From contig DNRQ01000142.1 in the NCBI GenBank assembly GCA_003499925.1, forward strand, positions 202 through 14,753: 14,552 nucleotides of DNA, read 5' to 3'. Made by a program: the position numbers and the translations under genes. Shown piece after piece: positions 1-7,108 of this stretch (position 1 is the stretch's first letter; the number at the start of each line of letters is the position of its first letter). Origin of the DNA: Geobacter sp. Its GTDB lineage: Bacteria; Desulfobacterota; Desulfuromonadia; Geobacterales; Geobacteraceae. The notes under the pieces are model-generated. The model ran no database searches, had not been told where the DNA came from, and saw nothing but the letters and a program-made list of their open reading frames with translations.

Positions 1-1535
1 TACCCCAGCACCGCGGTCTGGGTCTGCATGCCGGCTATGATCCCCATCAGAAGGCTCATGGGAATCTTCAGCAGCCGGTAGCCGACCCAGAGGGCTAGCA
101 GCGAGGCGCTGCAGGTCATGGCGATGCCGATGCCGAAGATGACAAAGCCCCCTCCCTTGGTGAAGGTGGAGATGAAGCCGTAACCGGCCCGGGTGCCGAT
201 TCCTGCCAGAAAAAGCACCATGCCGATCTGGCGCAGGGTCATGTTGGCGCTGTAGGGGAGACTCCAGATCATCCTGCCGCTGTGGCCGATGCTGCCAAGG
301 ATCAGCCCCACCACGAGCGGCCCGCCGGCAAAGCCGAACTTGAAGGTGATCCCCCCCGGCAGCGGGATCGGCAACAGTCCCAGCAACAGGCCCAGCGCCA
401 GCCCGAGTCCGAAGGTCAGCACGTCCACCTCGCTCACCGCCCGGTAGGAGTCCCCGAACAGCCTGGTGACCGCCTTCATGTTGTCATGATGGGTCACCAC
501 CCTGACCCGGTCGCCAAGCTCCAGCACCATGTCGGCGCTGGGGAGAAAGTCGTCGTCGCCGCGCCTGACCCGGGTCACCACGGCGCCGAACCTCTTGCGC
601 AGGTTGAGGTCGCGCAGGCGCCGTCCGGCAACCTGCTGGCTGGAGACGAAGATCCTCCTGAAATCGAACTCGCTGCGGTCCAGATCGATCTCCTCCTCGC
701 TTTTTTCCCCCAGATACGCCGCGACCCGCTCGATCTCCTCGGCCGAGCCGACCACCGTTACCAGGTCGTCCATCTCCAGCTTCTCCTCCGGCGTCGCCAG
801 CTGGAACTGCCCCCCGCGCTTCACCCTGCCGAAAATCACATCCCACCCCTGCTCATGACGCAGCTCGTGCAGCGCCCTGGCACAACAGACATCGGATCTG
901 GTTACGCGAATGGTGCAGTTCAAAAGCGGCTCGGTAGGCGCCCCCAGGGCACGGAGCTGCCTGGCTTCACCGGCAAAGTTGATGCGCCAGATGCGCTGCG
1001 ACAGGTTGATGGCGAGCACGGTACCGATCACCCCCATGGGATAGGTGATGGAATAGCCCACCACCGGCTCGGCCAGCAGCTGCTCCAGACCGGCACCGGC
1101 ACCGGGATAGTTGTGTTTCAGCGTGTCGAGGATGGCGGCAAGGGCGGGGGTGCTGGTGAGGCTGCCGGAAAAGATCCCGGCGGTGATGGTCCCCTTGAGG
1201 TGGAGCAGCTTCCCTACCGCTGCCGCCATGGCGGCACACAGGGAAAGGATCAGGAGCACCAGGAGGTTGTAGCTCAGCCCCTGCCTTTTGAAGGAAGCGA
1301 CGAAGGTCGGGCCGCCGCTCAGCCCGATGGAGTAGATGAAGAGGCTCAGTCCCAGCATGTAGATCACTTCCGGCAGCTTCATCTGCGGGTGGAGCGAGCC
1401 GAAGGCCAGCCCCACGAACAGGACCGCCGCCACCCCGAAACTGCTGCCGAAAAACCTGAGCCGCCCCAGGGGATAGCCGATGCCGGCTACCAGGAAGAGG
1501 AGGAGCAGGGGATTGTCAAGCAGGATCTGGATCAT
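1..1535 (-). CDS. AspT/YidE-like membrane transporter with two central RCK_C domains (C-terminus cut by window edge)
   Basis: Read from the ATG at 1535, the minus strand is open for 511 codons and runs off the left edge. The protein begins MIQILLDNPLLLLFL and has the two-half architecture of the aspartate:alanine exchanger / YidE / YbjL family. Hydrophobic helices fill about residues 5-185, with the repeat motif GIFSGSLTSTPAL at about 120-132. A soluble middle (about 200-365) looks like two TrkA_C/RCK_C domains, ending near LELGDRVRVV. A second helical half starts near 373 and contains the matching motif GIIAGMQTQTAVLG at 498-511. Family members run about 540-560 residues, so some 30-50 are missing. 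The family exchanges or exports small anions or amino acids; RCK_C domains usually bind a regulatory ligand. The substrate cannot be read here. The start has no clear Shine-Dalgarno, but no in-frame ATG, GTG or TTG lies upstream before the promoter candidate. A long plus-strand frame over this region is a shadow. Confidence is high for the family, low for substrate. Confidence 0.85.
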   Translation of the reverse strand, partial: MIQILLDNPLLLLFLVAGIGYPLGRLRFFGSSFGVAAVLFVGLAFGSLHPQMKLPEVIYMLGLSLFIYSIGLSGGPTFVASFKRQGLSYNLLVLLILSLCAAMAAAVGKLLHLKGTITAGIFSGSLTSTPALAAILDTLKHNYPGAGAGLEQLLAEPVVGYSITYPMGVIGTVLAINLSQRIWRINFAGEARQLRALGAPTEPLLNCTIRVTRSDVCCARALHELRHEQGWDVIFGRVKRGGQFQLATPEEKLEMDDLVTVVGSAEEIERVAAYLGEKSEEEIDLDRSEFDFRRIFVSSQQVAGRRLRDLNLRKRFGAVVTRVRRGDDDFLPSADMVLELGDRVRVVTHHDNMKAVTRLFGDSYRAVSEVDVLTFGLGLALGLLLGLLPIPLPGGITFKFGFAGGPLVVGLILGSIGHSGRMIWSLPYSANMTLRQIGMVLFLAGIGTRAGYGFISTFTKGGGFVIFGIGIAMTCSASLLALWVGYRLLKIPMSLLMGIIAGMQTQTAVLG

Positions 1536-1574
1536 GGAGAGAGCCTTGGGAGACGGGATTAGACAGCGCAGGAA

Positions 1575-1583
1575 ATTATAGCA
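1575..1583 (-). promoter_or_regulatory. Extended -10 promoter candidate for the transporter
   Basis: On the minus strand TGCTATAAT is a perfect extended -10 element (TGnTATAAT), with the hexamer at 1575-1580 and TG at 1582-1583. No good -35 hexamer lies 16-18 bases upstream, as is usual for extended -10 promoters. Transcription would start near 1568, about 33 bases before the ATG at 1535. This is sequence resemblance only. Confidence 0.5.
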
Positions 1584-1872
1584 GACATTGCCGAAGCTTC
1601 ACGGCGCCGATGCCACCACGGTTCAATGCAGGCTTGAAGATCGCCGTTCATGGCAACGGCCCCGGCGGCGACCGGCCGCTTCCCCGCAATGTGCGGCTCC
1701 GCGACTGAAGTTCCCAAGATACCGCCGGGGTGTCGCCTGTTATCTGTTAGAAAAAGCACAGCTACTGTCAAAGCCTCCATAATTTCTTTTCCATTTGCAC
1801 CGCCCTGAGTGCCTAAATATTATTTAATGTCTATGAAAAAATCCCACCGTTGCTGTATTTAGAGTTCCAGAT

Positions 1873-1889
1873 CAACGTTTCCAACGTTT
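1873..1889. repeat. Direct repeat CAACGTTT x2 upstream of the receptor promoter
   Basis: The octamer CAACGTTT occurs at 1873-1880 and 1882-1889, so the copies are 9 bases apart. Each contains the palindrome AACGTT. They end 17 bases upstream of the candidate -35 element at 1907. They could be a regulator site, but no regulator can be named and chance is possible. Confidence 0.3.
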
Positions 1890-1906
1890 ACATTAAAAAA
1901 ATGATT

Positions 1907-1933
1907 TAAGTTTGTCCACTGATCCAGCGATAA
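1907..1933 (+). promoter_or_regulatory. Sigma-28 (FliA)-like promoter of the chemotaxis receptor
   Basis: TAAG at 1907-1910 is followed after exactly 15 bases by AGCGATAA at 1926-1933. The enterobacterial FliA consensus is TAAA-N15-GCCGATAA, so the match is 3 of 4 and 6 of 8 with the whole CGATAA core and exact spacing. Chemotaxis receptors are classic FliA targets. The expected start is near 1940, leaving a leader of about 120 bases. Confidence 0.55.
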
Positions 1934-2060
1934 GCTTCCTGTATTCACCTTTAATAGCTCCCGCTAAGACAGACAAGCTGAAGGAGCAAATCATCTGGAA
2001 CAACAAGGTGCCGAGTCGGAACAAATACGGCATCAAAACGAGCAAACAGGAGGAGTTGAG

Positions 2061-4253
2061 ATGCAGATTCAGGACATGAAAATCGGTTTGCGGCTAGGTC
2101 TTGGTTTCGGATTGATCCTGCTGTTCCTTCTTGCCATCAGCGCCATCGGCATCATCGGCATGTTGAAGATGGACACAGGGCTGAACCGGATCGTCAAGAC
2201 GGACTACGCCAAGATCCAGCTGGCCAACGAATGCTCCAAGGAGGTCTCCTCCCTGATCTCCAGCATTCAAAGCATGATTCTGCAATCGGAGCCAGCAGCC
2301 AGGAGCGAAGAGAATAAGCATATCGAGCTGAACCGGCAGCAATACCGGGCAGCCATGGAAAAACTGGAGAAGCTCGAGGATTCCGACAAGGGAAAGGAGC
2401 TGATCGCACAGGCGAAACTGTCGCTTGACAACGCCCGCAAGGCAAACAACGAGGTAATAGAGCTCGCGCTTGCCAACAACGGTTCCCGGGCGGCCGTCGT
2501 CTTCGAGAAGGAAGCGGGACCGCTTTGCGCCAAGATTTTCAACTCCTTCAACGAGTTGGTAAAGTACCAGGAAGCGGGGATCGAGGTGCGCTACCTCGAT
2601 GCGGTGAAGGTCTCCGGCAACTCCCGCTACCTCGCGATCGCGATCGCCACGCTGGCTCTGCTCTTGGGCGCCGTGATAGCATTTCTCATCACCCGCAGCA
2701 TCAGCAGGCCGGTCAATGCCCTGGCGGCCTGCGCCGATCAGCTGGCCCTGGGCGATGTCGAGGTGAACATCGCCACCGACACCAAGGACGAGATCGGCAT
2801 GCTGGCGAAATCGTTCAAGAACATGGCGGACAATGTCAGGGACGCCTCCCTTGCGGCTGAAAAGGTCGCCCAAGGTGACCTGACGGTCCAGGTGGCGCCG
2901 AAATCGGAGCGCGACGTCATGGGGAAGAACCTCTCCGCCATGATAAAAACGATCAGCGGATTGTCGCAGGAGATGAACCTGCTGATCAAGGGGGTTCAGG
3001 AGGGAAACCTTGCCGTCCGCGGCAACGCCGCCGGCTACCAGGGTGCCTGGGGAGAGCTTCTCAACGGGCTGAACCGGCTGATAGAGGCGTTCGTCCAGCC
3101 GATCAACGTCACCGCGACCTACGTGGACCGCATCTCCAAGGGGGACATCCCGGAAAAGATCACCGACACCTATTACGGCGACTTCAACGAGACCAAGAAC
3201 AACCTCAACCTGCTGATCGACGCCATGAACAAGGCCACCGAGTTGGCCAGGGAGATCGCCGGGGGGAATCTGCTGCTCAACGTGGAGCAGCGCTCGGCAA
3301 ATGACGGCCTGATGCAGGCGCTCTCCGAGATGGTGCAGAATCTGACCAGGGTGGTAGGAGACGTGAAGTCCGCGGCCGACAACGTGACGGCCGGAAGCCA
3401 GGAGTTGAGCGCCACCTCCGAGCAGATGTCCCAGGGGGCCAGCGAGCAGGCGGCCTCTGCCGAAGAGGCCTCCGCGGCCATGGAACAGATGTCCTCCAAC
3501 ATCCGCCAGAATGCCGACAACTCCCTGCAGACCGAGAAAATCGCGGTGAAATCGGCCTCCGACGCCAACGAAAGCGGCACCGCGGTGGCAAAGACGGTAC
3601 ATGCCATGAAGGAGATCGCAACCAAGACCTCGATCATCGAGGAGATCGCACGGCAGACCAACCTTCTGGCGTTGAACGCGGCGATCGAGGCCGCGCGCGC
3701 CGGCGAGCACGGCAAGGGATTTGCCGTAGTCGCCTCGGAGGTCCGCAAGCTCGCCGAGCGGAGCCAGCATGCGGCGAGTGAAATCGGCGCCCTCTCGCTT
3801 AGCAGCGTGGAGGTGGCGGAGGACGCGGGAGAGCTGCTGCAAAAGCTGGTACCGGACATCAAGAAGACCGCCGACCTGGTCCAGGAGATCTCCGCGGCCT
3901 GCAAGGAGCAGGATACCGGCGCGGAGCAGATCAACAAGGCGATTCAGCAACTGGACCAGGTGATACAGCAAAATGCCGGCGCCTCCGAGGAGATGGCCTC
4001 GACGGCCGAGGAGCTCGCCTCGCAGGCAGGGCAGCTGCAGGGGACCATCGCATTCTTCAAGATCGGCGCAACCGGCGCCATCGCCTCGGCAAGGCCGCAG
4101 CGGGTCGCAAAACAGCCGATGGCGAAAGTTGCCTCCAAGGCGGCGAACTGCAGAACTCTCAGCAAGGCGGGTGCCGGCATGGCCGGCGCAGGGGTTGACT
4201 TCAACATGGCCGACACCGGAAGCCTCCTCGATGTCGGATTTGAGAGATACTGA
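2061..4253 (+). CDS. Methyl-accepting chemotaxis protein, transmembrane, multi-HAMP
   Basis: This is a 730-residue inner-membrane chemoreceptor that senses a ligand outside the membrane and controls CheA through CheW. Transmembrane helix 1 lies at about 12-34, and a helical periplasmic four-helix-bundle-type sensor at about 36-188 (its ligand cannot be read). Helix 2 is at about 189-210, followed by a HAMP domain at 211-263 and further HAMP-like repeats to about 430 (DLTVQV, GNLAVR, GDIPEKI and GNLLLNV are the recurring starts). The signalling coiled coil spans about 431-668. Its hairpin tip holds EEIARQTNLLALNAAIEAAR around 527-546 and is intact. Gln/Glu-rich stretches near 455-480 and 640-652 are likely methylation sites. 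A glycine/alanine-rich linker leads to the C-terminus GFERY, which fits the xZxxZ (Z = aromatic) CheR/CheB tether. AGGAGG stands about 7 bases before the ATG. A terminator follows, so the gene is monocistronic. Confidence 0.95.
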   Translation: MQIQDMKIGLRLGLGFGLILLFLLAISAIGIIGMLKMDTGLNRIVKTDYAKIQLANECSKEVSSLISSIQSMILQSEPAARSEENKHIELNRQQYRAAMEKLEKLEDSDKGKELIAQAKLSLDNARKANNEVIELALANNGSRAAVVFEKEAGPLCAKIFNSFNELVKYQEAGIEVRYLDAVKVSGNSRYLAIAIATLALLLGAVIAFLITRSISRPVNALAACADQLALGDVEVNIATDTKDEIGMLAKSFKNMADNVRDASLAAEKVAQGDLTVQVAPKSERDVMGKNLSAMIKTISGLSQEMNLLIKGVQEGNLAVRGNAAGYQGAWGELLNGLNRLIEAFVQPINVTATYVDRISKGDIPEKITDTYYGDFNETKNNLNLLIDAMNKATELAREIAGGNLLLNVEQRSANDGLMQALSEMVQNLTRVVGDVKSAADNVTAGSQELSATSEQMSQGASEQAASAEEASAAMEQMSSNIRQNADNSLQTEKIAVKSASDANESGTAVAKTVHAMKEIATKTSIIEEIARQTNLLALNAAIEAARAGEHGKGFAVVASEVRKLAERSQHAASEIGALSLSSVEVAEDAGELLQKLVPDIKKTADLVQEISAACKEQDTGAEQINKAIQQLDQVIQQNAGASEEMASTAEELASQAGQLQGTIAFFKIGATGAIASARPQRVAKQPMAKVASKAANCRTLSKAGAGMAGAGVDFNMADTGSLLDVGFERY

Positions 4254-4294
4254 TGCATGTGATGCCCGCATAGGGGAAGCTGCAGGTATATGCA

Positions 4295-4330
4295 ACAAGA
4301 AAAGGCGACCCGATGGTCGCCTTTTCTTGT
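4295..4330 (+). terminator. Strong intrinsic terminator after the chemotaxis receptor
   Basis: A perfect 16-bp stem, ACAAGAAAAGGCGACC at 4295-4310 and its complement at 4315-4330, closes on the tetraloop CGAT. The descending arm is itself T-rich (TTTTCTT), supplying the U-tract. The symmetric A-rich ascending arm means it could also stop minus-strand transcripts arriving from rtcA. Confidence 0.85.
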
Positions 4331-4376
4331 GTGGCCGATTTCTGGACTCAGCTCGGATCTCGCTCGTCTCCCGCCG

Positions 4377-4479
4377 ACCTTCTCCCCCTCCCTTGATGGG
4401 AGGGGGCAGGGGGGAGGGTGAGGCTCATGCGGGCTATTCACCCTCTCCCCAACCCTCCCCCATCAAGGGGGAGGGGGTG
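4377..4479. repeat. Inverted pair of C/G-rich palindromic repeats (BIME-like)
   Basis: Copy A (4377-4424) contains CCCTCCCTTGATGGGAGGGG and copy B (4437-4479) contains CCCTCCCCCATCAAGGGGGA. The reverse complement of B aligns with A along nearly its whole length, so these are two copies of one element in opposite orientation around a 12-base spacer. Each copy is also internally palindromic. This is the organisation of paired REP-type intergenic repeats. No transposase or RAYT gene is nearby. Confidence 0.7.
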
Positions 4480-4484
4480 CTTGT

Positions 4485-4525
4485 TAAATCCCCCCCGACC
4501 CCCCTTTTCCAAAGGGGGAGGTTTT
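4485..4525. repeat. C/G-rich palindromic repeat, second type
   Basis: The core is a run of C, then CTTTTCCAAAGGGGGAGG, preceded by TTAAATC. It closely resembles the pair between etfA and the membrane Fe-S gene (13797-13907), including the AAATCC lead-in. It is therefore a dispersed repeat present at more than one locus in this window. Confidence 0.65.
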
Positions 4526-4575
4526 GCGGCTGCAGATTAGCAGATGAGCTACGGACTCACAGCTTGACTTCAAGG

Positions 4576-4600
4576 ACCCCGAACCCCCTTTGTTCAAAGT
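4576..4600. repeat. Half of a second-type palindromic repeat
   Basis: The segment GAACCCCCTTTGTTCAAAG matches the left arm, loop and first bases of the right arm of the second-type repeat. The expected run of G is then replaced by TAGCGAGCC. It looks truncated at about 4600, just before the inverted-repeat-bounded element at 4612. Confidence 0.45.
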
Positions 4601-4611
4601 AGCGAGCCTGA

Positions 4612-4833
4612 TTCTACTTTGTCAGATTACAGCACAACGCCGTCATCCTCCCCCCATCCCCCTCCCAGCCTCCCCCTTGAAGGGGGAGGAGCCTTAAAAA
4701 CCCCTCCCCTTCAAGGGGGAGGAGCCTTAAAATCCCCTCCCCTTGAAGGAGGGAGGAGCCTTAAAATCCCCTCCCCTTCAAGGGGAGGGTTAGGGTGGGG
4801 ATGGGGGCAAGGTGGTAATGTGACAAAGTAGAA
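4612..4833. mobile_element. 222-bp MITE-like segment bounded by 19-bp inverted repeats
   Basis: The left end (4612-4630) reads TTCTACTTTGTCAGATTAC. The reverse complement of the right end (4815-4833) reads TTCTACTTTGTCACATTAC, so 18 of 19 bases agree. Between them lie four tandem C/G-rich units. The right end stops one base before the rtcA stop codon (4834-4836). There is no coding capacity except a low-complexity frame made of the repeat. Non-autonomous inverted-repeat elements have this shape, but I see no convincing target-site duplication (CTGA on the left, CTAA on the right) and no matching transposase, so mobility is inferred. Confidence 0.45.
4668..4800. repeat. Tandem array of four 33-34 bp C/G-rich units
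   Basis: Units begin at about 4668, 4702, 4735 and 4769, giving periods of 34, 33 and 34. Each holds a palindrome of the form CCCCTT(C/G)AAGGGG; the first three then carry GGAGCCTTAAAA, and the last continues into GGGTTAGGGTGGGG. Copies differ at the centre (TTCAAG or TTGAAG) and in run length. C/G runs of four or more give hairpin and possible quadruplex potential. There are no unique spacers, so this is not a CRISPR array. Confidence 0.8.
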
Positions 4834-5874
4834 CTAACCTCCCGGTGTAATCATCACCGTTCCCGGACCGTCGCGCTCGCCGTTCACCTGCGTCTCGATG
4901 TCCAGGAAAAGGGCCGTCACCATGAGATTGGTCTCCAGATGGCTGCTGATGCGCGAGGTGGCGAAGACGGACGGCCCCTTGGCCTGGGCCAGATAGAGAA
5001 CCAGTTGGTCGGCGAGGTGCTGATCGACAGGCATGCCGGTGGCGTGAAACCCGAGCAACTGGCAGGCTGCCTCCTCGCCTACGCGCTCAGCCGGCTTGCC
5101 GCGGGCTCCGAGGGAGGCGAACCCCGAGACCGCCTGCTCGTATGCGCACTTCAGGAAGATGAAGGTCCCCTGCCCGAATATCGACAGTTCCTGGATTTCG
5201 ATCTCGATCGGCAGCTCCCTGCCGAGTTCCTCCTCCAGATGGGTCCGGGCCGCGTGCGCCTGGCGCTCGGCAATGGAGCGCGGCAGGTTCCCGACAGCCG
5301 AATAGCCGGTGATGCGCAGCAGTTCGCCGCGCTGTTGGGCCGCAAATGCAGAAAGAGAGCCGCAGGGCTCGACACGGCAGCGGACCCTCCCCCCGCCCTT
5401 CGGGTAAAAGCCGCACGACTCCAGGGTGAATTCGACATCGACGCCGAGGCGGGCCAGGGTCGGTCCGAACACCTCGGCAAGGTAGTGCCAGGACGGGCTG
5501 AAGGGGACGTGGGTACCCCCGATCAGGGAAAGCCGGCTCGTTGCGCCGCCCAGCAGGAGCGGCGGGATGATGGTCTGCAGCACCAGCGGAGTGGAGCCTG
5601 CCGTCCCGATGTCGAAGTGGTAGTTCCCGGCGCTGACGCGACCGGGCCTGAACCCGAGTTCCATCGACCCGAGCCGGTCCCCTGCCACCTCCGCGGCGGC
5701 AATCCGTGCGGCAGCCTGCACCGCGACCAGGTGCTGGCGCATCAGTCCCGGCTTGGCCCGGCTCTTGCGGATGTTCCTGATCCGGAATCCCTTGCCGGTC
5801 ATGCAGGAAAGGCTCAGCGCGGTGCGCAGCATCTGCCCTCCCCCCTCCCCTTGACTGCCGTCGATCTCGATCAT
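4834..5874 (-). CDS. rtcA: RNA 3'-terminal phosphate cyclase
   Basis: RtcA uses ATP to convert an RNA 3'-phosphate to a 2',3'-cyclic phosphate, passing through enzyme-AMP and RNA-adenylate and releasing AMP and PPi. At 346 residues it has normal family length. It begins MIEIDGSQGEGGGQMLR, the signature N-terminus of the family. SRAKPGLMRQHL follows at 38-49, GTAGSTPLVLQ at 90-100 and GFYPKGGG at 155-162. HLADQLVLYLA at 286-296 carries the conserved histidine (H286), which matches the adenylated His309 of the E. coli enzyme. The product is cytoplasmic. The ATG lies 11 bases after the PFK stop codon, with GAGGCGGG overlapping the gap, so translation is probably coupled. No rtcB, rtcR or archease gene is visible, so this is not the E. 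coli rtcBA arrangement. Confidence 0.95.
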   Translation of the reverse strand: MIEIDGSQGEGGGQMLRTALSLSCMTGKGFRIRNIRKSRAKPGLMRQHLVAVQAAARIAAAEVAGDRLGSMELGFRPGRVSAGNYHFDIGTAGSTPLVLQTIIPPLLLGGATSRLSLIGGTHVPFSPSWHYLAEVFGPTLARLGVDVEFTLESCGFYPKGGGRVRCRVEPCGSLSAFAAQQRGELLRITGYSAVGNLPRSIAERQAHAARTHLEEELGRELPIEIEIQELSIFGQGTFIFLKCAYEQAVSGFASLGARGKPAERVGEEAACQLLGFHATGMPVDQHLADQLVLYLAQAKGPSVFATSRISSHLETNLMVTALFLDIETQVNGERDGPGTVMITPGG

Positions 5875-5885
5875 GGCATCCCGCC

Positions 5886-7058
5886 TCAGTAGAGAAACAT
5901 CGGCTTGCCGAGCACATGGCGCACCCTGGGACGGTACTCGTCGCTGTCGTAGAGCTCGGCTACGTCCACCCGCTTTTGCCCCTGGATGATGGAGCTGATG
6001 GGGATGTGCCGGTAGGTGCCCCCCTGCAGCGAAACCATCCGGCCCGACATCCCTTCGGCGATCAGGTCCATGGCCATGTTGGCGTAGTTGAAGGCGACCA
6101 TCAGGTCGAGAGAATCCGGAGCACCGCTGCGCATGAGGTAGGAGAGCTGCTGGTAGATGATGTGGGAGCCGGTCAGTCGCTTGATCGCCTCGCTGACCAC
6201 GACTCCGATCCCCCCCAATTTCTTGTGGCCGTAGGCATCCTCCTGCCCGTACTCGACGATCTGCCCGCCGATCATGGAAGCGCCCTCGGATATGGTGACC
6301 ATGGCGTAATTGCTCCGGTTCCCTTTCTTGTCCTCCTGCAAAAGGAGCGCGAGCTTCTCGATATCGAAGGGGACCTCGGAGATCAGCGCCCGATCCACGC
6401 TGGAAAGATAGGCGGAAATCAGCGAGGTCTCGCCCGAGTTGCGGCCGAAGAGCTCGATGACGGCGATGCGTTCATGGGAGCCGGCGCTGGTCCTCAGGCT
6501 GTGGATGAAGTTCACGCTGCGCGTGACGGCCGTGGAAAAGCCTATGCAGTAGTCGGTCCCGAAGACGTCGTTGTCCATGGTCTTCGGTATCGCCACCACC
6601 GGGAACCCCTCGCGGTGCAGGCGTTCGGCGTAGCTCAAGGTGTCGTCGCCGCCGATCGGGATCAGCGCGTCGATCCCCAGATGCTCCAGGTTGGCCAGCA
6701 CGTGGGGGGTAAAGTCGTGCGTCCCCTGGCCCGCGGCATCGAAATCCGGGCCGCGCAGGAAGTCGGGCGTCTCGGAGTTCCCGACCTTGGCCGGGTTGGT
6801 GCGGCTGGTGTGGAGAAAGGTGCCGCCGGTTCGGTCCACGGTCCGCACCGCCTGCCGGTCGAGCGGCATGATGAACTTGTCCAGCGACTGCGGATCGTCG
6901 CGGTTGTAGTTGAGCAGCCCGCCCCAGCCCCGCCGTATGCCAAGCACCTGGTAGCCGTTGTCGACGGCGCGGTTCACCAGGGTCTTCAGTGCGGGATTGA
7001 GGCCCGGGACATCACCTCCGCCGGTCAGTACGCCTACCGTTTTCTGCCTTTCGGACAT
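5886..7058 (-). CDS. pfp: 6-phosphofructokinase, predicted PPi-dependent type
   Basis: This 390-residue enzyme phosphorylates fructose 6-phosphate to fructose 1,6-bisphosphate. GVLTGGGDVPGLNPAL (9-24) is the family N-terminus. IGGDDTLSYA (135-144) has Asp139 where ATP-dependent PfkA has Gly104 (GGDGS). PKTMDND (158-164) has Lys159 where E. coli PfkA has Gly124 (PGTIDND). This Asp plus Lys pair is the accepted marker of pyrophosphate-dependent enzymes, which are freely reversible. The other active-site block, ELFGRNSGE (202-210), is intact. AAGGAG lies about 6 bases before the ATG and a good promoter lies upstream. rtcA follows after 11 bases. If PPi use is right, the enzyme serves both glycolysis and gluconeogenesis. 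The family call is secure; phosphate-donor specificity rests on two residues. Confidence 0.92.
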   Translation of the reverse strand: MSERQKTVGVLTGGGDVPGLNPALKTLVNRAVDNGYQVLGIRRGWGGLLNYNRDDPQSLDKFIMPLDRQAVRTVDRTGGTFLHTSRTNPAKVGNSETPDFLRGPDFDAAGQGTHDFTPHVLANLEHLGIDALIPIGGDDTLSYAERLHREGFPVVAIPKTMDNDVFGTDYCIGFSTAVTRSVNFIHSLRTSAGSHERIAVIELFGRNSGETSLISAYLSSVDRALISEVPFDIEKLALLLQEDKKGNRSNYAMVTISEGASMIGGQIVEYGQEDAYGHKKLGGIGVVVSEAIKRLTGSHIIYQQLSYLMRSGAPDSLDLMVAFNYANMAMDLIAEGMSGRMVSLQGGTYRHIPISSIIQGQKRVDVAELYDSDEYRPRVRHVLGKPMFLY

Positions 7059-7108
7059 GGGTAACTCCTTGCAATGATGGCATCACCTCGATTTAATTAA
7101 TGCTCAAC

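Larger units (their letters stand above)
1536..2060. other. Divergent intergenic region between transporter and chemotaxis receptor
   Basis: This 525-base gap separates two divergently transcribed genes. The left part (to about 1780) is GC-rich; the right part (about 1780-1910) is clearly AT-rich. It holds an extended -10 candidate for the transporter, a FliA-like promoter for the receptor and a directly repeated octamer. Short frames of 64 and 73 codons cross the left part on each strand, but neither has a convincing ribosome site or recognisable product. No RNA gene was recognised. Confidence 0.6.

Noticed and set aside
282..1562. Plus-strand 426-codon frame over the transporter
   Set aside because: It lies wholly opposite a gene with clear family motifs, and its product is low-complexity, His/Gln/Arg/Pro-rich, typical of an antisense frame in GC-rich DNA.
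1767..1778. GTCAAAGCCTCC, resembling the core of a GEMM cyclic di-GMP riboswitch
   Set aside because: The upstream GGCAAACC-like block, the tetraloop-receptor hairpin and a downstream gene at normal distance are all missing.
1559..1780. Minus-strand 73-codon frame ending just upstream of the transporter
   Set aside because: It has only a weak ribosome site and no recognisable composition or motif, and the extended -10 promoter candidate lies inside it.
2094..4298. Minus-strand 734-codon frame opposite the chemotaxis receptor
   Set aside because: It has no ribosome site and a Leu/Gly/His/Arg-rich composition with no domain. The receptor on the other strand is unambiguous.
4668..4800. CRISPR-like array
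   Set aside because: Units are contiguous with no unique spacers, units are themselves palindromic C/G-rich sequence, and no cas gene is present.
4619..4831. Plus-strand 70-codon frame with repeated PPLEGGG blocks
   Set aside because: It is only the translation of the C/G-rich tandem units. Such peptides are common annotation artefacts.
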